Shown here piece after piece: positions 9,013-16,601 of a stretch of DNA of 64,000 nucleotides. Source of the DNA: Pontixanthobacter aquaemixtae (GTDB taxonomy: Bacteria; Pseudomonadota; Alphaproteobacteria; Sphingomonadales; Sphingomonadaceae). Both the position numbers and the translations under genes were made by a program. The stretch's first letter is position 1. Every line of letters begins with the position of its first letter. The stretch is taken from assembly GCF_009827395.1 (NCBI RefSeq), contig NZ_WTYX01000001.1, positions 460,001-524,000 on the forward strand. Direction: 5' to 3'. Below the pieces are notes generated by a model. The model saw nothing but the letters and a program-made list of their open reading frames with translations. It was not told where the DNA came from and ran no database searches.

Positions 9013-10245
9013 ATGCCGACCAGAGCCTTTAGCATAGCCATTTCCATTGCCGCATTGATGCTGCCCGCTTCGGCGCAGGCGCTGCCCGAAGGCGAGGGCA
9101 AAGCTCTGGTCGAGGGGGTGTGCAGTTCCTGCCACCGGACTAGCGTGATCGAACGGAGCTCTGGCTATACGCGCGAGGATTGGCAGTTTCTTGCCTCGAC
9201 GATGATCGATCTGTCGAACAATCCGGACACCGAAAACGCAATTCTCGATTACCTTGCGGCCAATTTTCCGCCCAGCGCAAACCGCGCGGCTACACCGGTG
9301 CCGGGCCCGCTCAAAATCCGTTTCGAGCAGTGGCAAGTGCCGACATTGGGGCAGCGATCGCGCGATCCGGTTGAGGATGCGGCGGGCAATATCTGGTGGG
9401 TCGGCCAATGGGGCGATATTCTTGGCCGGATCGATCCGCGCACGGGCAAGATGGACGAAATCCGTCTGCCAAGGGGGGCGAAACCACACTCGGTGAATAT
9501 CGGGCCGAAGGGCTTCGCGTGGTATACTGGCAATCGCAACGCAACGATGGGCAAAGTCGATCCGGCGACGGGGCAGATCACCGAATATCCGATGCCCGAT
9601 CCGGCAGCGCGCGATCCGCATACGGCGGAATTCGACGCCAAGGGCATCCTATGGTTCAGCTTGCAGGGCAGCAATATGATCGGCCGGCTCGATCCGGCGA
9701 CGGGCGAGGTAAAGCTCGCTGCCAGCCCGCGCGAAAACTCGCGGCCCTATGGCGTGAAAATCGCCGCTGACGGAACCATCTGGGTGGCGTGCAATGGGGC
9801 CAATTGCCTGTTGCGGGTCGATCCCGAAACGATGGAGGTCACCGAAATCACGCTGCCGCGGGACAAGACAACGGTGCGGCGGCTCGACATCGATCAGGAC
9901 GGGATAATCTGGTGGGTCAATTCGGGCCTCGGCGGCCTGGGCCGCTATGATCCCGAAAGCGGCGAAATCACCGAATGGGATTCGCCCAGCGGGCCCAAGT
10001 CGCACCCCTATGCGATTGCCGTGTTTGACGGCGCGATCTGGTACAATGAAAGCGGTGTGCGCCCCGACATGCTCGTCCGCTTCGATCCGGATAGCGAGAC
10101 TTTCCAAAGCTGGCCGATACCGTCCGGCCCTGTTTATGCCGGCATTTTGCGCCACATGCGCACATCGCGCGATGGCAAATCCTTGCTGATCCACCAAAGC
10201 GGAACCAACCACATCGCCCGCGTAACCGTTGATCGCGGTGAATAG
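9013..10245 (+). CDS. Streptogramin-lyase-like (Vgb fold) propeller with N-terminal c-type heme motif, exported
   Basis: 410 residues from ATG 9013, which begins a clean signal peptide (MPTRAFSIAISIAALMLPAS, cut after AQA); the 12 codons upstream lack export features. The mature N-terminus carries one heme-attachment motif CSSCH followed by a cytochrome-like helical segment. From about residue 95 seven-bladed propeller repeats follow, with recurring W-x-x-G, GRIDPRTG, GKVDPATG and GRLDPATG elements as in virginiamycin B lyase. The real enzyme linearises streptogramins, but the heme fusion and periplasmic location suggest a redox or binding role here instead. Substrate is unknown. It stands alone between ccrM and folP. 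Confidence 0.82.
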   Translation: MPTRAFSIAISIAALMLPASAQALPEGEGKALVEGVCSSCHRTSVIERSSGYTREDWQFLASTMIDLSNNPDTENAILDYLAANFPPSANRAATPVPGPLKIRFEQWQVPTLGQRSRDPVEDAAGNIWWVGQWGDILGRIDPRTGKMDEIRLPRGAKPHSVNIGPKGFAWYTGNRNATMGKVDPATGQITEYPMPDPAARDPHTAEFDAKGILWFSLQGSNMIGRLDPATGEVKLAASPRENSRPYGVKIAADGTIWVACNGANCLLRVDPETMEVTEITLPRDKTTVRRLDIDQDGIIWWVNSGLGGLGRYDPESGEITEWDSPSGPKSHPYAIAVFDGAIWYNESGVRPDMLVRFDPDSETFQSWPIPSGPVYAGILRHMRTSRDGKSLLIHQSGTNHIARVTVDRGE

Positions 10246-10580
10246 GCTCTGCCTCGGCTGCGCCAGCCGGGTGACGATAAATTGCCGCGCAATCTGTCCT
10301 ACATTGCCGTAACCAGCTAGGCGTGAGGAATGACTGCAAATCACCATCTTCCGCCGTGCAAAATCGGTTTTGCAACCCTCCCGGGTTATTTCTCTTTGGA
10401 CAGTGGTCCATGTGGTCCATGTCTATCATTCACATCGCGGGGAATAGCTGCATGATTGCTAGATTGAACGGAACATCGTTCGTCATTCCCGCGAAAGCGG
10501 GAATCCAGGATGGTCAGGCGGTGCGGGATACTCTGGATTCCCGCTTTCGCGGGAATGACGGGGATGGTGATTGAAACGCT
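10246..10580. other. 335-bp intergenic region before folP
   Basis: No gene is supported in this stretch. It contains a tandem GTGGTCCAT pair (10403-10420), next to a small TGGAC/GTCCA inverted repeat, and the large inverted repeat described separately at 10481-10560. The folP promoter must lie here, but I cannot assign -35 and -10 boxes with confidence. Confidence 0.6.
10481..10560. repeat. Large perfect inverted repeat with nested hairpins (REP-like dispersed element)
   Basis: Two perfect 28-bp arms (10481-10508 and 10533-10560) flank a 24-bp centre. Each arm is itself a hairpin: ATTCCCGC-GAAA-GCGGGAAT in the left arm and its complement in the right. The arm sequence matches, from memory, a widespread intergenic repeat found in many bacterial genomes. 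It ends 20 bp before the folP start codon. It has no T-run and no transposase, so it is neither a clear terminator nor an IS element. Confidence 0.85.
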
Positions 10581-11708
10581 ATGTCTGAAAGTATCTACAT
10601 TCGCCCCATCGGCCTGACGCCGGGCCCGCAAAGCGAGGGTGGGGACACAATCCGGCTGGCGGGCGGGATGGTCTATGCGCATCGTTTTGCTGCCGTGCTG
10701 CGCCGCGATGGCGAAGTGGTTGAGCGGCAGGTGTTCTCGCCCAAGGGTGTCGAAGAAGCGCTTGGCGCGTTGCCGGATAGCGTAACAGAAGAAGCGCACG
10801 CGCAATGGGCGGCGCTTTCAGCCACGCATGCGCCCCTACAATTGGGCGACCGAACGATTGCTCTCGATCAGCCACAGGTGATGGGCATTCTCAATGTCAC
10901 GCCCGACAGTTTCTCCGATGGTGGTGATTTTCTTGACGATCCCGATGCGGGCCGCGCGCATTCGGCTGCCATGCTGGAAGCGGGGGCGGCGCTGGTCGAT
11001 ATTGGCGGCGAAAGCACGCGGCCGGGTGCGCCCGCGACATGGGAAGGCGACGAGCTTGAGCGGGTTGTCCCCGCGGTTGAATATTGCGCTGCCATGGGCG
11101 CGGCGATCAGCGTCGACACGCGCCGCCCTGCGGTGATGGAAGCGGCGCTCGATGCAGGGGCGCATATCATCAATGACGTTTCGGCTTTGCGGCATGATCC
11201 GCGCAGTCTGGAACTGATGGCGGCGCGCGGATGCCCGGTCATCTTGATGCATGCACCCGGCGAAGGAGAGGATTTGCATGGCAATGCAAACTATTCGAAC
11301 GTGGTGTTCGATGTGTTTGACTGGCTAAAGGCGCGGCGCGATGCGGCGATTGATGCTGGTATCGCGCGCGCAAATATCATTCTCGATCCGGGTATCGGCT
11401 TCGGCAAATCGCTGGGCGAAAATCTTGCACTGATGAATGCGCTGCCGCTGTTTCATGCGCTGGGTCAGCCGCTGCTGCTGGGCACAAGCCGCAAGCGGAT
11501 GATTGGCGCGCTATCGAATGAAGTGCCGGCGGACCAGCGTCTTGGCGGCAGTATCGCGCTGGCCGTTGCGGGGATGAATGCAGGTGTGCAACTGCACCGT
11601 GTGCATGATGTTCAGCCCGCGGTTCAGGCGCGCAATGTGTGGCGCGGGATGCGCGACGCGGCGCTCACGGATTTTAGTGACCTTGGGGCTGATCTTCCGG
11701 TTGGCTAG
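10581..11708 (+). CDS. folP: Dihydropteroate synthase
   Basis: Joins p-aminobenzoate to the pterin pyrophosphate in folate synthesis, and is the sulfonamide target. The catalytic barrel begins near residue 97, with GILNVTPDSFSDGG and DIGGESTRPGA as its two signatures, and later SVDTRRP, INDVSAL, LMHAPGE, DPGIGFGKS and GTSRKRM. At 375 residues it is about 95 longer than the usual enzyme; the extra N-terminal part (IYIRPIGLTPGP, then AGGMVYAHRFAAVLRRDG) is unlike the barrel. ATG 10581 is the only sensible start. The last 35 bp overlap the convergent hypothetical gene. Confidence 0.93.
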   Translation: MSESIYIRPIGLTPGPQSEGGDTIRLAGGMVYAHRFAAVLRRDGEVVERQVFSPKGVEEALGALPDSVTEEAHAQWAALSATHAPLQLGDRTIALDQPQVMGILNVTPDSFSDGGDFLDDPDAGRAHSAAMLEAGAALVDIGGESTRPGAPATWEGDELERVVPAVEYCAAMGAAISVDTRRPAVMEAALDAGAHIINDVSALRHDPRSLELMAARGCPVILMHAPGEGEDLHGNANYSNVVFDVFDWLKARRDAAIDAGIARANIILDPGIGFGKSLGENLALMNALPLFHALGQPLLLGTSRKRMIGALSNEVPADQRLGGSIALAVAGMNAGVQLHRVHDVQPAVQARNVWRGMRDAALTDFSDLGADLPVG

Positions 11709-12126
11709 CGCTCTGCGGCGCGGCGGCCGGCGTACGAATGCGTCCGATCAATATCTTGAGCGTGTCGGAAATCCATTGCTCGTCAACATTGTCATAATCG
11801 GTCGCGATCGGATCGCCTGAAGCGATTGTATAGGAACTACGCTCGACAGTGTCGGACGCAAAAACCGCGCGGCCATCCTTGAGCATGAACGCAATCGCGA
11901 CTGTCCGCATGCCGTGGACTTTGAGGACATATTGTTTGAAATCGCTGGTCGAGCCTTCTTCGGCCAATTCGAAATCGCGGCGACCTTCGAATGCGGCTTT
12001 GACCATTTCGACCAGACGCGCGAGTTTGGGCGCCTCGTCGCGGTCCCAGCGGAATCGCTCGAACTGCGCCTCGTCAACGACGCTCGAAAACTGGTCGCAT
12101 GCCTTTTGAAACTCGTCCTGTTCCAT
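11674..12126 (-). CDS. Conserved hypothetical protein (YbjN-like shape)
   Basis: 150 residues, cytoplasmic, acidic at the N-terminus (MEQDEFQKACDQF) with a Pro/Ala/Gln-rich end. Alternating strands such as YVLKVHGMRTVAIAFML and AVFASDTVERSSYTIASGD, followed by a helix (DNVDEQWISDTLKILIGRI), resemble small sensory or chaperone-like folds of the YbjN kind, but I do not recognise a definite family. Its 3' end overlaps folP by 35 bp in convergent orientation. The coding call rests on length, an ATG, and coherent protein-like composition. Confidence 0.6.
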   Translation of the reverse strand: MEQDEFQKACDQFSSVVDEAQFERFRWDRDEAPKLARLVEMVKAAFEGRRDFELAEEGSTSDFKQYVLKVHGMRTVAIAFMLKDGRAVFASDTVERSSYTIASGDPIATDYDNVDEQWISDTLKILIGRIRTPAAAPQSASQPEDQPQGH

Positions 12127-12176
12127 TGCGCCAACATATCGCGAAAGTGCTAAGAAGTTGTGACGGCGTGGTTAAG

Positions 12177-12941
12177 TTAAAGCGAATATCCGCCGTCGCT
12201 GACCAGTGCGGTTCCGGTGATCGTTGCCGCTGCATCGGACAGCAGGAAGGCGACTTGCCCGGCAATCTCGGCCGATGTTGCATAACGGCCCAGCGGCGTC
12301 GCCATTGCCGCCATCGCATCGAGCGCGGCCTGCCGGTCACCGCCATGTTCGGTGACAAGATCCTGGAAAAACGGGGTCTGGTCCCAAATCGGGGTATCAA
12401 CACCGCCCGGCGCAATCGCATTGACCCTGACGCGGCGCGGCGCCGCTTCCTTTGCGGCCACGCGGGCAAGCTGCAAAACGCCCGCTTTCGAACAGCCATA
12501 GGCGGCGGTTCCCGGCTCTGCCTTCATGCCCGAAACCGAGGCGGTCAAGACGATGCTGCCGCCTTCCTTGATCGCGCGCATTGCCGCTGCGAGCGAGAGA
12601 AACGCCCCGTCGAGATTGGTTGAAAGAACGCGCCTCCAATCGGCGAAATCGAGCTCGGTAATTGGCGACCCGTCGGCTATGCCGGCATTCAGCACCGCGT
12701 GGTCCAGCTCGCCAAGGCTCGCGGACACGTCTTCCCAATGCGCGGGATCGGCCACATCGCCCGCGATACGCGATGTTTCGCAGGGCAGATCGAGCGCGGC
12801 CAAAGCGCGCGGATCAATGTCGGTGAGTATCAACCGGCTTGCACCGCGCTGCGCGAGAAACTGCACGCATGCGGCACCGATGCCCGATGCGGCGCCGGTT
12901 ATAAGGATGCTCTTGCCTGAAAACTCGTGATCATTCTGCAT
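12177..12941 (-). CDS. SDR family oxidoreductase
   Basis: 254-residue NAD(P)-dependent short-chain dehydrogenase. It shows the cofactor motif TGAASGIG (residues 15-22), the NAG motif (LNAGIA), the Ser of the catalytic set (TASVSGMK), YGCSK for Tyr and Lys, and the C-terminal GTALVSDGGYSL. The substrate is not predictable. The gene lies upstream (same strand) of the hypothetical at 11674, with a 50-bp gap, and downstream of the NtrC-like regulator with a 50-bp gap. Confidence 0.9.
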   Translation of the reverse strand: MQNDHEFSGKSILITGAASGIGAACVQFLAQRGASRLILTDIDPRALAALDLPCETSRIAGDVADPAHWEDVSASLGELDHAVLNAGIADGSPITELDFADWRRVLSTNLDGAFLSLAAAMRAIKEGGSIVLTASVSGMKAEPGTAAYGCSKAGVLQLARVAAKEAAPRRVRVNAIAPGGVDTPIWDQTPFFQDLVTEHGGDRQAALDAMAAMATPLGRYATSAEIAGQVAFLLSDAAATITGTALVSDGGYSL

Positions 12942-12991
12942 GGGCAGCGCGTAGCAGCAAGTCTTTGCGCGGCCTAGGGAGCAGGGCGAAA

Positions 12992-14422
12992 TTACGCCGC
13001 GTTGTCGATGCCCAGATCGCCCAGCTTGCGGTACAGCGTGGAGCGGCCAATGCCGAGCCGCCGGGCGACTTCGGTCATGCGGCCGCGATAATGCCCGATG
13101 GCGAGCCGGATAACATCGGCCTCGATTTCCTCGAGCGGACGCAGATTGCCGTCGGGTGTGTAGAGCATGACGCCCACACCTTCCTGCATCGGGTTGATCG
13201 CTTCGCCGACTTCACCAAGCAGTTCCGACAATTGCGGGAAGCTGCTGGCGGTGAGTGTTTCCTTGTCGCAAAACACCGCAGCGCGGAACAGAACCGCTTG
13301 CAACTGGCGGACATTGCCGGGCCAGTCATAAGCGGAAAGAAGTTGCAGCGCGCTGTCGCTGATCGATTTCTGCCGCAAGCCGGGCTCGTCGCCCAACCGG
13401 CCCAGAAAATGCCGTGTCAGCGCGGTAATATCGCCCTGCCGGTCGCGCAGCGGGGGTAGAGTGATCTTTGTCTGCGAGATTTCTGCCAGCAGATCGGGGT
13501 GGAAGTGACCGATGCTGTTCTTGCCATCGGTCATATCCGACAGCGGAAGGTTGCTCGCGCACAGCACGCGGACATCGATTTTGAAACCGTGCTTGGCGCC
13601 AATCGGGCGGACAATCCCGGATGAGAGTGTCTCGGCCAGTTTTGCTTGCAGACCTTCTTCGAGCCGGTCGATCTCGTCGAGGATAATCGTGCCACCATCG
13701 CAATGCTGCAAAGCGCCGATCTGGCGGTCGAAAGCGCCGGGAAAGGCGTTTTGTTCGTGGCCGAAGAGCACAGATTCGATCGAATTGGCAGCAACGCTGC
13801 GGACATTGATCAGGCGGAACGGGTTTTTCGCGCGTGGGCTGGCTGCCTGCATCGCGCGCATCAGCATTTCTTTACCGGTGCCGCTTTCGCCTTCGATCAG
13901 GACCGGGCCGTGGCCGCGCGCAGCCTTGGCCGCCTTTGCCAGAGCCGAACGGAAATCGGGCGAATTGCCGATCATCGCATCGAAATCGAGCGCGGCGACC
14001 ATTTTTTCGGTCAGCGGCTGCAATTCGTCCTTGGGCGCTTCCTGCTTGGTTGCGCTGCGCAAGGCCTGCATCAGGCGGTCGGGAGAGACCGGTTTGACCA
14101 GATAATCGGTTGCACCGGCGCGCATCGCATCAACTGCCAGCATCGGGCTGGCGCTGGTGGTCAACATCAGGATCGGCATAGCCGGGCGGCGCGCCTTCAG
14201 CTCTTCGATCAGGCTGCAAGCATCATCGCCGGGAACCCATTGATCGAGAATGATCGCCGAACATTGCATGCCCTGGCGCGTGCCAAGCGTTGCAATGGCA
14301 GTTTCGGAATCCTGCACGACAAGCGTGCGCCAACCCTCGCGCGCAGCGAGCGCAGTGATAAGGCGGCTTTGCGCCGGCTCATCATCGATCAGCATCAAAA
14401 GGCGTGAATCGCTCTCTGCCAT
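12992..14422 (-). CDS. NtrC-like response regulator with degenerate sigma-54 activation domain
   Basis: 476 residues from ATG 14422 (a TTG three codons upstream is an alternative; GAGGG lies just before the ATG). The receiver domain is complete, with the DDE pocket, phosphoacceptor Asp in IILDQ (about residue 60) and Lys in LVKP. The AAA+ domain keeps Walker A GESGTGKE (about 178-185) and Walker B IILDE. However, the GAFTGA loop reads NAFPGA, and the arginine-finger stretch, FRxDLxxR in true activators, reads FHPDLLAE. The C-terminus is a Fis-type helix-turn-helix ([20 protein letters not shown]). It probably still binds DNA and responds to phosphorylation but may not remodel sigma-54. No cognate kinase is adjacent. 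Confidence 0.88.
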   Translation of the reverse strand: MAESDSRLLMLIDDEPAQSRLITALAAREGWRTLVVQDSETAIATLGTRQGMQCSAIILDQWVPGDDACSLIEELKARRPAMPILMLTTSASPMLAVDAMRAGATDYLVKPVSPDRLMQALRSATKQEAPKDELQPLTEKMVAALDFDAMIGNSPDFRSALAKAAKAARGHGPVLIEGESGTGKEMLMRAMQAASPRAKNPFRLINVRSVAANSIESVLFGHEQNAFPGAFDRQIGALQHCDGGTIILDEIDRLEEGLQAKLAETLSSGIVRPIGAKHGFKIDVRVLCASNLPLSDMTDGKNSIGHFHPDLLAEISQTKITLPPLRDRQGDITALTRHFLGRLGDEPGLRQKSISDSALQLLSAYDWPGNVRQLQAVLFRAAVFCDKETLTASSFPQLSELLGEVGEAINPMQEGVGVMLYTPDGNLRPLEEIEADVIRLAIGHYRGRMTEVARRLGIGRSTLYRKLGDLGIDNAA

Positions 14423-14602
14423 AACCCTCAAAATCGTCCCAATGCGGTACAGGCGTCTCGAATAGGGAAAATCAGTAAAGGTCTAATTAAGGCTAAGAAT
14501 AGGTTTTCAGGCCTTGAAGCCTCTGCATCTGCGCGATAGACCGCCTGCGAACGGGGGAATTGCCCCGAATATTATCGAAAAACCAAGTGGGGAACACGCG
14601 TA

Positions 14603-14728
14603 ATGGCTTCGGCAAATGACATGAAAGCAGCGGAAAAAACCTATGGCGGGTTCATTAACAGCCTGAAATGGAGCGTTCCGGTGATCGCAATCATAACTGC
14701 GATCGTTGTCGTATTGATCTCCAACTAA
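14603..14728 (+). CDS. aa3-type cytochrome c oxidase subunit IV (small)
   Basis: 41-residue single-span protein: a soluble start (MASANDMKAAEKTYGGFI) and one transmembrane helix (VPVIAIITAIVVVLI) ending in SN. Length, the KTYxGF segment and position match the small bacterial aa3 oxidase subunit IV family, a tiny accessory helix of the oxidase. In sphingomonads this gene commonly precedes pntAA, and here pntAA starts 10 bp after its stop. It is short enough to be missed by automatic ORF cut-offs. Confidence 0.85.
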   Translation: MASANDMKAAEKTYGGFINSLKWSVPVIAIITAIVVVLISN

Positions 14729-14738
14729 GGTCGCAATT

Positions 14739-15860
14739 TTGAAAATTGCAGCCCTGAAGGAACGCGCCGACGGCGAATCGCGCGTCGCGGTAACGCCGGA
14801 AACGGTGAAAAAGTTTGTCGCGCTTGGCGCGTCGGTGACGGTCGAAAAGGGCGCAGGCGATACGGCGTCAATTTCTGACGCTGAATTCGAAAGCGCGGGT
14901 GCAAGCATCGCGAGCGCCGCAAAAGCGGTCGAGGGCGCGGATATTGTGCTGGGCGTGCAAGCCCCCGATGTTGCCGCGCTGAAAGGCGCCGCCAATGGCG
15001 CGTGGATTGCCGCCACATTTGATCCGTTCGGCAATAAAGACCGTGTCGAAGCCTATGCCAAAGGCGGCTTTGAAGCGTTGTCGATGGAATTTATGCCGCG
15101 CATCACCCGCGCGCAAAGCATGGATGTGCTTTCCAGCCAATCAAACCTTGCAGGTTACAAGGCGGTGATTTCCGCGGCTGACGAATATGGCCGCGCTTTC
15201 CCGATGATGATGACCGCTGCCGGCACGGTGCAGGCCGCGCGGTGTTTCGTGATGGGCGTGGGCGTTGCCGGGCTGCAAGCGATTGCCACGGCAAAGCGGT
15301 TGGGCGCGCAGGTGTCCGCAACCGATGTGCGCAGCGCGACCAAGGAACAGATCCAGTCGCTTGGCGCGAAACCGATCTTTGTCGAAGATGTCGCCGGGAT
15401 CGAAGGCGAAGGCAGCGGCGGCTATGCCACCGAAATGAGCGAGGAATACCAGAAGGCGCAGGCTGAACTGGTTTCCAGCCACATCGCCAAACAGGATATC
15501 GTCATCACGACCGCGCTGATTCCCGGAAGAGCCGCACCGCGGCTGATTTCGGACGCGCAGATCGCCACGATGAAACCGGGCAGCGTGATTTTCGATCTGG
15601 CTGCTCCGCAAGGCGGCAATGTCGAAGGGTGCGAGCCTGACAAGATCGTGGTCAAACATGGCGTAAAAATCATCGGCTTTGCGAACACGCCCAGCCTTTT
15701 GGCGGCTGACGCGTCGGCGCTGTTCGCGCGCAACCTCTATAATTTCCTCTCCGCCTTTTGGGATGAAGAGCAGGGCAAACCGGTTCTCGATGAAGAAATC
15801 GGCGATGCCGTGCGCCTGACCCAAGGCGGAAAAATCGTGAATGAGAGGCTCCTGGGATGA
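14739..15860 (+). CDS. pntAA: Proton-translocating NAD(P) transhydrogenase, alpha subunit part 1
   Basis: 373-residue NAD(H)-binding domain I of the membrane transhydrogenase, which makes NADPH from NADH at the cost of proton re-entry. It opens with the family signature KIAALKERADGESRVAVTPE and has the Rossmann motif GVGVAGLQAIATAKRLGAQV (about residues 170-189). As in Rhodospirillum, the alpha subunit is split and the membrane part is a separate gene. Its stop overlaps the start of a lipoprotein gene by 4 bp (ATGA), which separates it from pntAB. Confidence 0.95.
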   Translation: MKIAALKERADGESRVAVTPETVKKFVALGASVTVEKGAGDTASISDAEFESAGASIASAAKAVEGADIVLGVQAPDVAALKGAANGAWIAATFDPFGNKDRVEAYAKGGFEALSMEFMPRITRAQSMDVLSSQSNLAGYKAVISAADEYGRAFPMMMTAAGTVQAARCFVMGVGVAGLQAIATAKRLGAQVSATDVRSATKEQIQSLGAKPIFVEDVAGIEGEGSGGYATEMSEEYQKAQAELVSSHIAKQDIVITTALIPGRAAPRLISDAQIATMKPGSVIFDLAAPQGGNVEGCEPDKIVVKHGVKIIGFANTPSLLAADASALFARNLYNFLSAFWDEEQGKPVLDEEIGDAVRLTQGGKIVNERLLG

Positions 15861-16270
15861 AAAAGCTGTTTCCAATCGTTCTGTTGGCTCTCGCGGGCTG
15901 CTCTGCATTCGAAGGCGATGGGCCAAGCTATGGGCGAGAGGAAGCGATCGCCGGGGCGGCGTTTCGTGCAGAGGCTTTGGAAGTCTATGCCAAGCTCAAT
16001 CCGGTTTGCCCGTTCACCGAGAACGTCGACCAGCTGGCGCGCTATGATGCGCTCAATGCGCGCTACGAAGCGCTGGGCAAATGGGTCGCCAAGACCCCAT
16101 TCGCAATCGACCTCGCCATCGCAGAGGGCAATTTCAAACATTATTGGTCGGTCAATTCCGCCGAATGCGGACCAACCGACACCGAAGAAAGCATGGCGGC
16201 TTTCGACGCGGAACTGGCGACCGCGGATCAGCGCCTTTCGGCGCTAGAGAAAATGGCGGGAATGATCTGA
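15857..16270 (+). CDS. Small predicted lipoprotein between pntAA and pntAB
   Basis: 137 residues with a typical lipoprotein signal (MKKLFPIVLLALAGC, lipobox LAGC with Cys15). The mature part is helical and has two further cysteines (PVCPF and SAECG). I know no function. It is translationally coupled to pntAA through an ATGA overlap and lies 46 bp before pntAB, so it is made together with the transhydrogenase. That suggests a periplasmic role near the complex, but only by position. Confidence 0.8.
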   Translation: MKKLFPIVLLALAGCSAFEGDGPSYGREEAIAGAAFRAEALEVYAKLNPVCPFTENVDQLARYDALNARYEALGKWVAKTPFAIDLAIAEGNFKHYWSVNSAECGPTDTEESMAAFDAELATADQRLSALEKMAGMI

Positions 16271-16316
16271 TACCCGCCAAAATCGCCTGACTATGTGACC
16301 TGACGAAAGGCCGACC

Positions 16317-16601
16317 GTGGACTTCATCGCAATACTTTCAATCTTCGTTCTGGCCTGTTTCGTTGGCTATTATGTCGTGTGGTCGGTTACGCCGGCCTTG
16401 CACACGCCGCTGATGGCGGTGACCAATGCGATTTCCAGCGTGATTATTGTCGGCGCGCTGATCGCGGCGGCGGAAGCGGGCAGCCCGGCGGCCAAATGGC
16501 TGGGGCTGGCGGGCGTTGTTCTGGCGAGCATCAACATTTTTGGCGGCTTTGCGGTGACGCAGCGAATGCTGGCGATGTATAAGAAGAAGGAGAAGAAGTG
16601 A
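16317..16601 (+). CDS. pntAB: NAD(P) transhydrogenase, alpha subunit part 2
   Basis: 94-residue membrane component of the split alpha subunit, with three or so hydrophobic helices (FIAILSIFVLACFVGYYVVW, the segment with HTPLMAVTNAISSVIIVGAL, and LGLAGVVLASINIFGGFAVT) and the conserved TPxLHTPLMAVTNAIS stretch. It starts with GTG at 16317, and its stop overlaps the pntB start (GTGATG). Together with PntB it forms the proton channel. Confidence 0.94.
   Translation: MDFIAILSIFVLACFVGYYVVWSVTPALHTPLMAVTNAISSVIIVGALIAAAEAGSPAAKWLGLAGVVLASINIFGGFAVTQRMLAMYKKKEKK

Noticed and set aside
9013-10245. Streptogramin resistance gene
   Set aside because: The protein is exported and carries a heme site, unlike Vgb; fold similarity alone does not support resistance.
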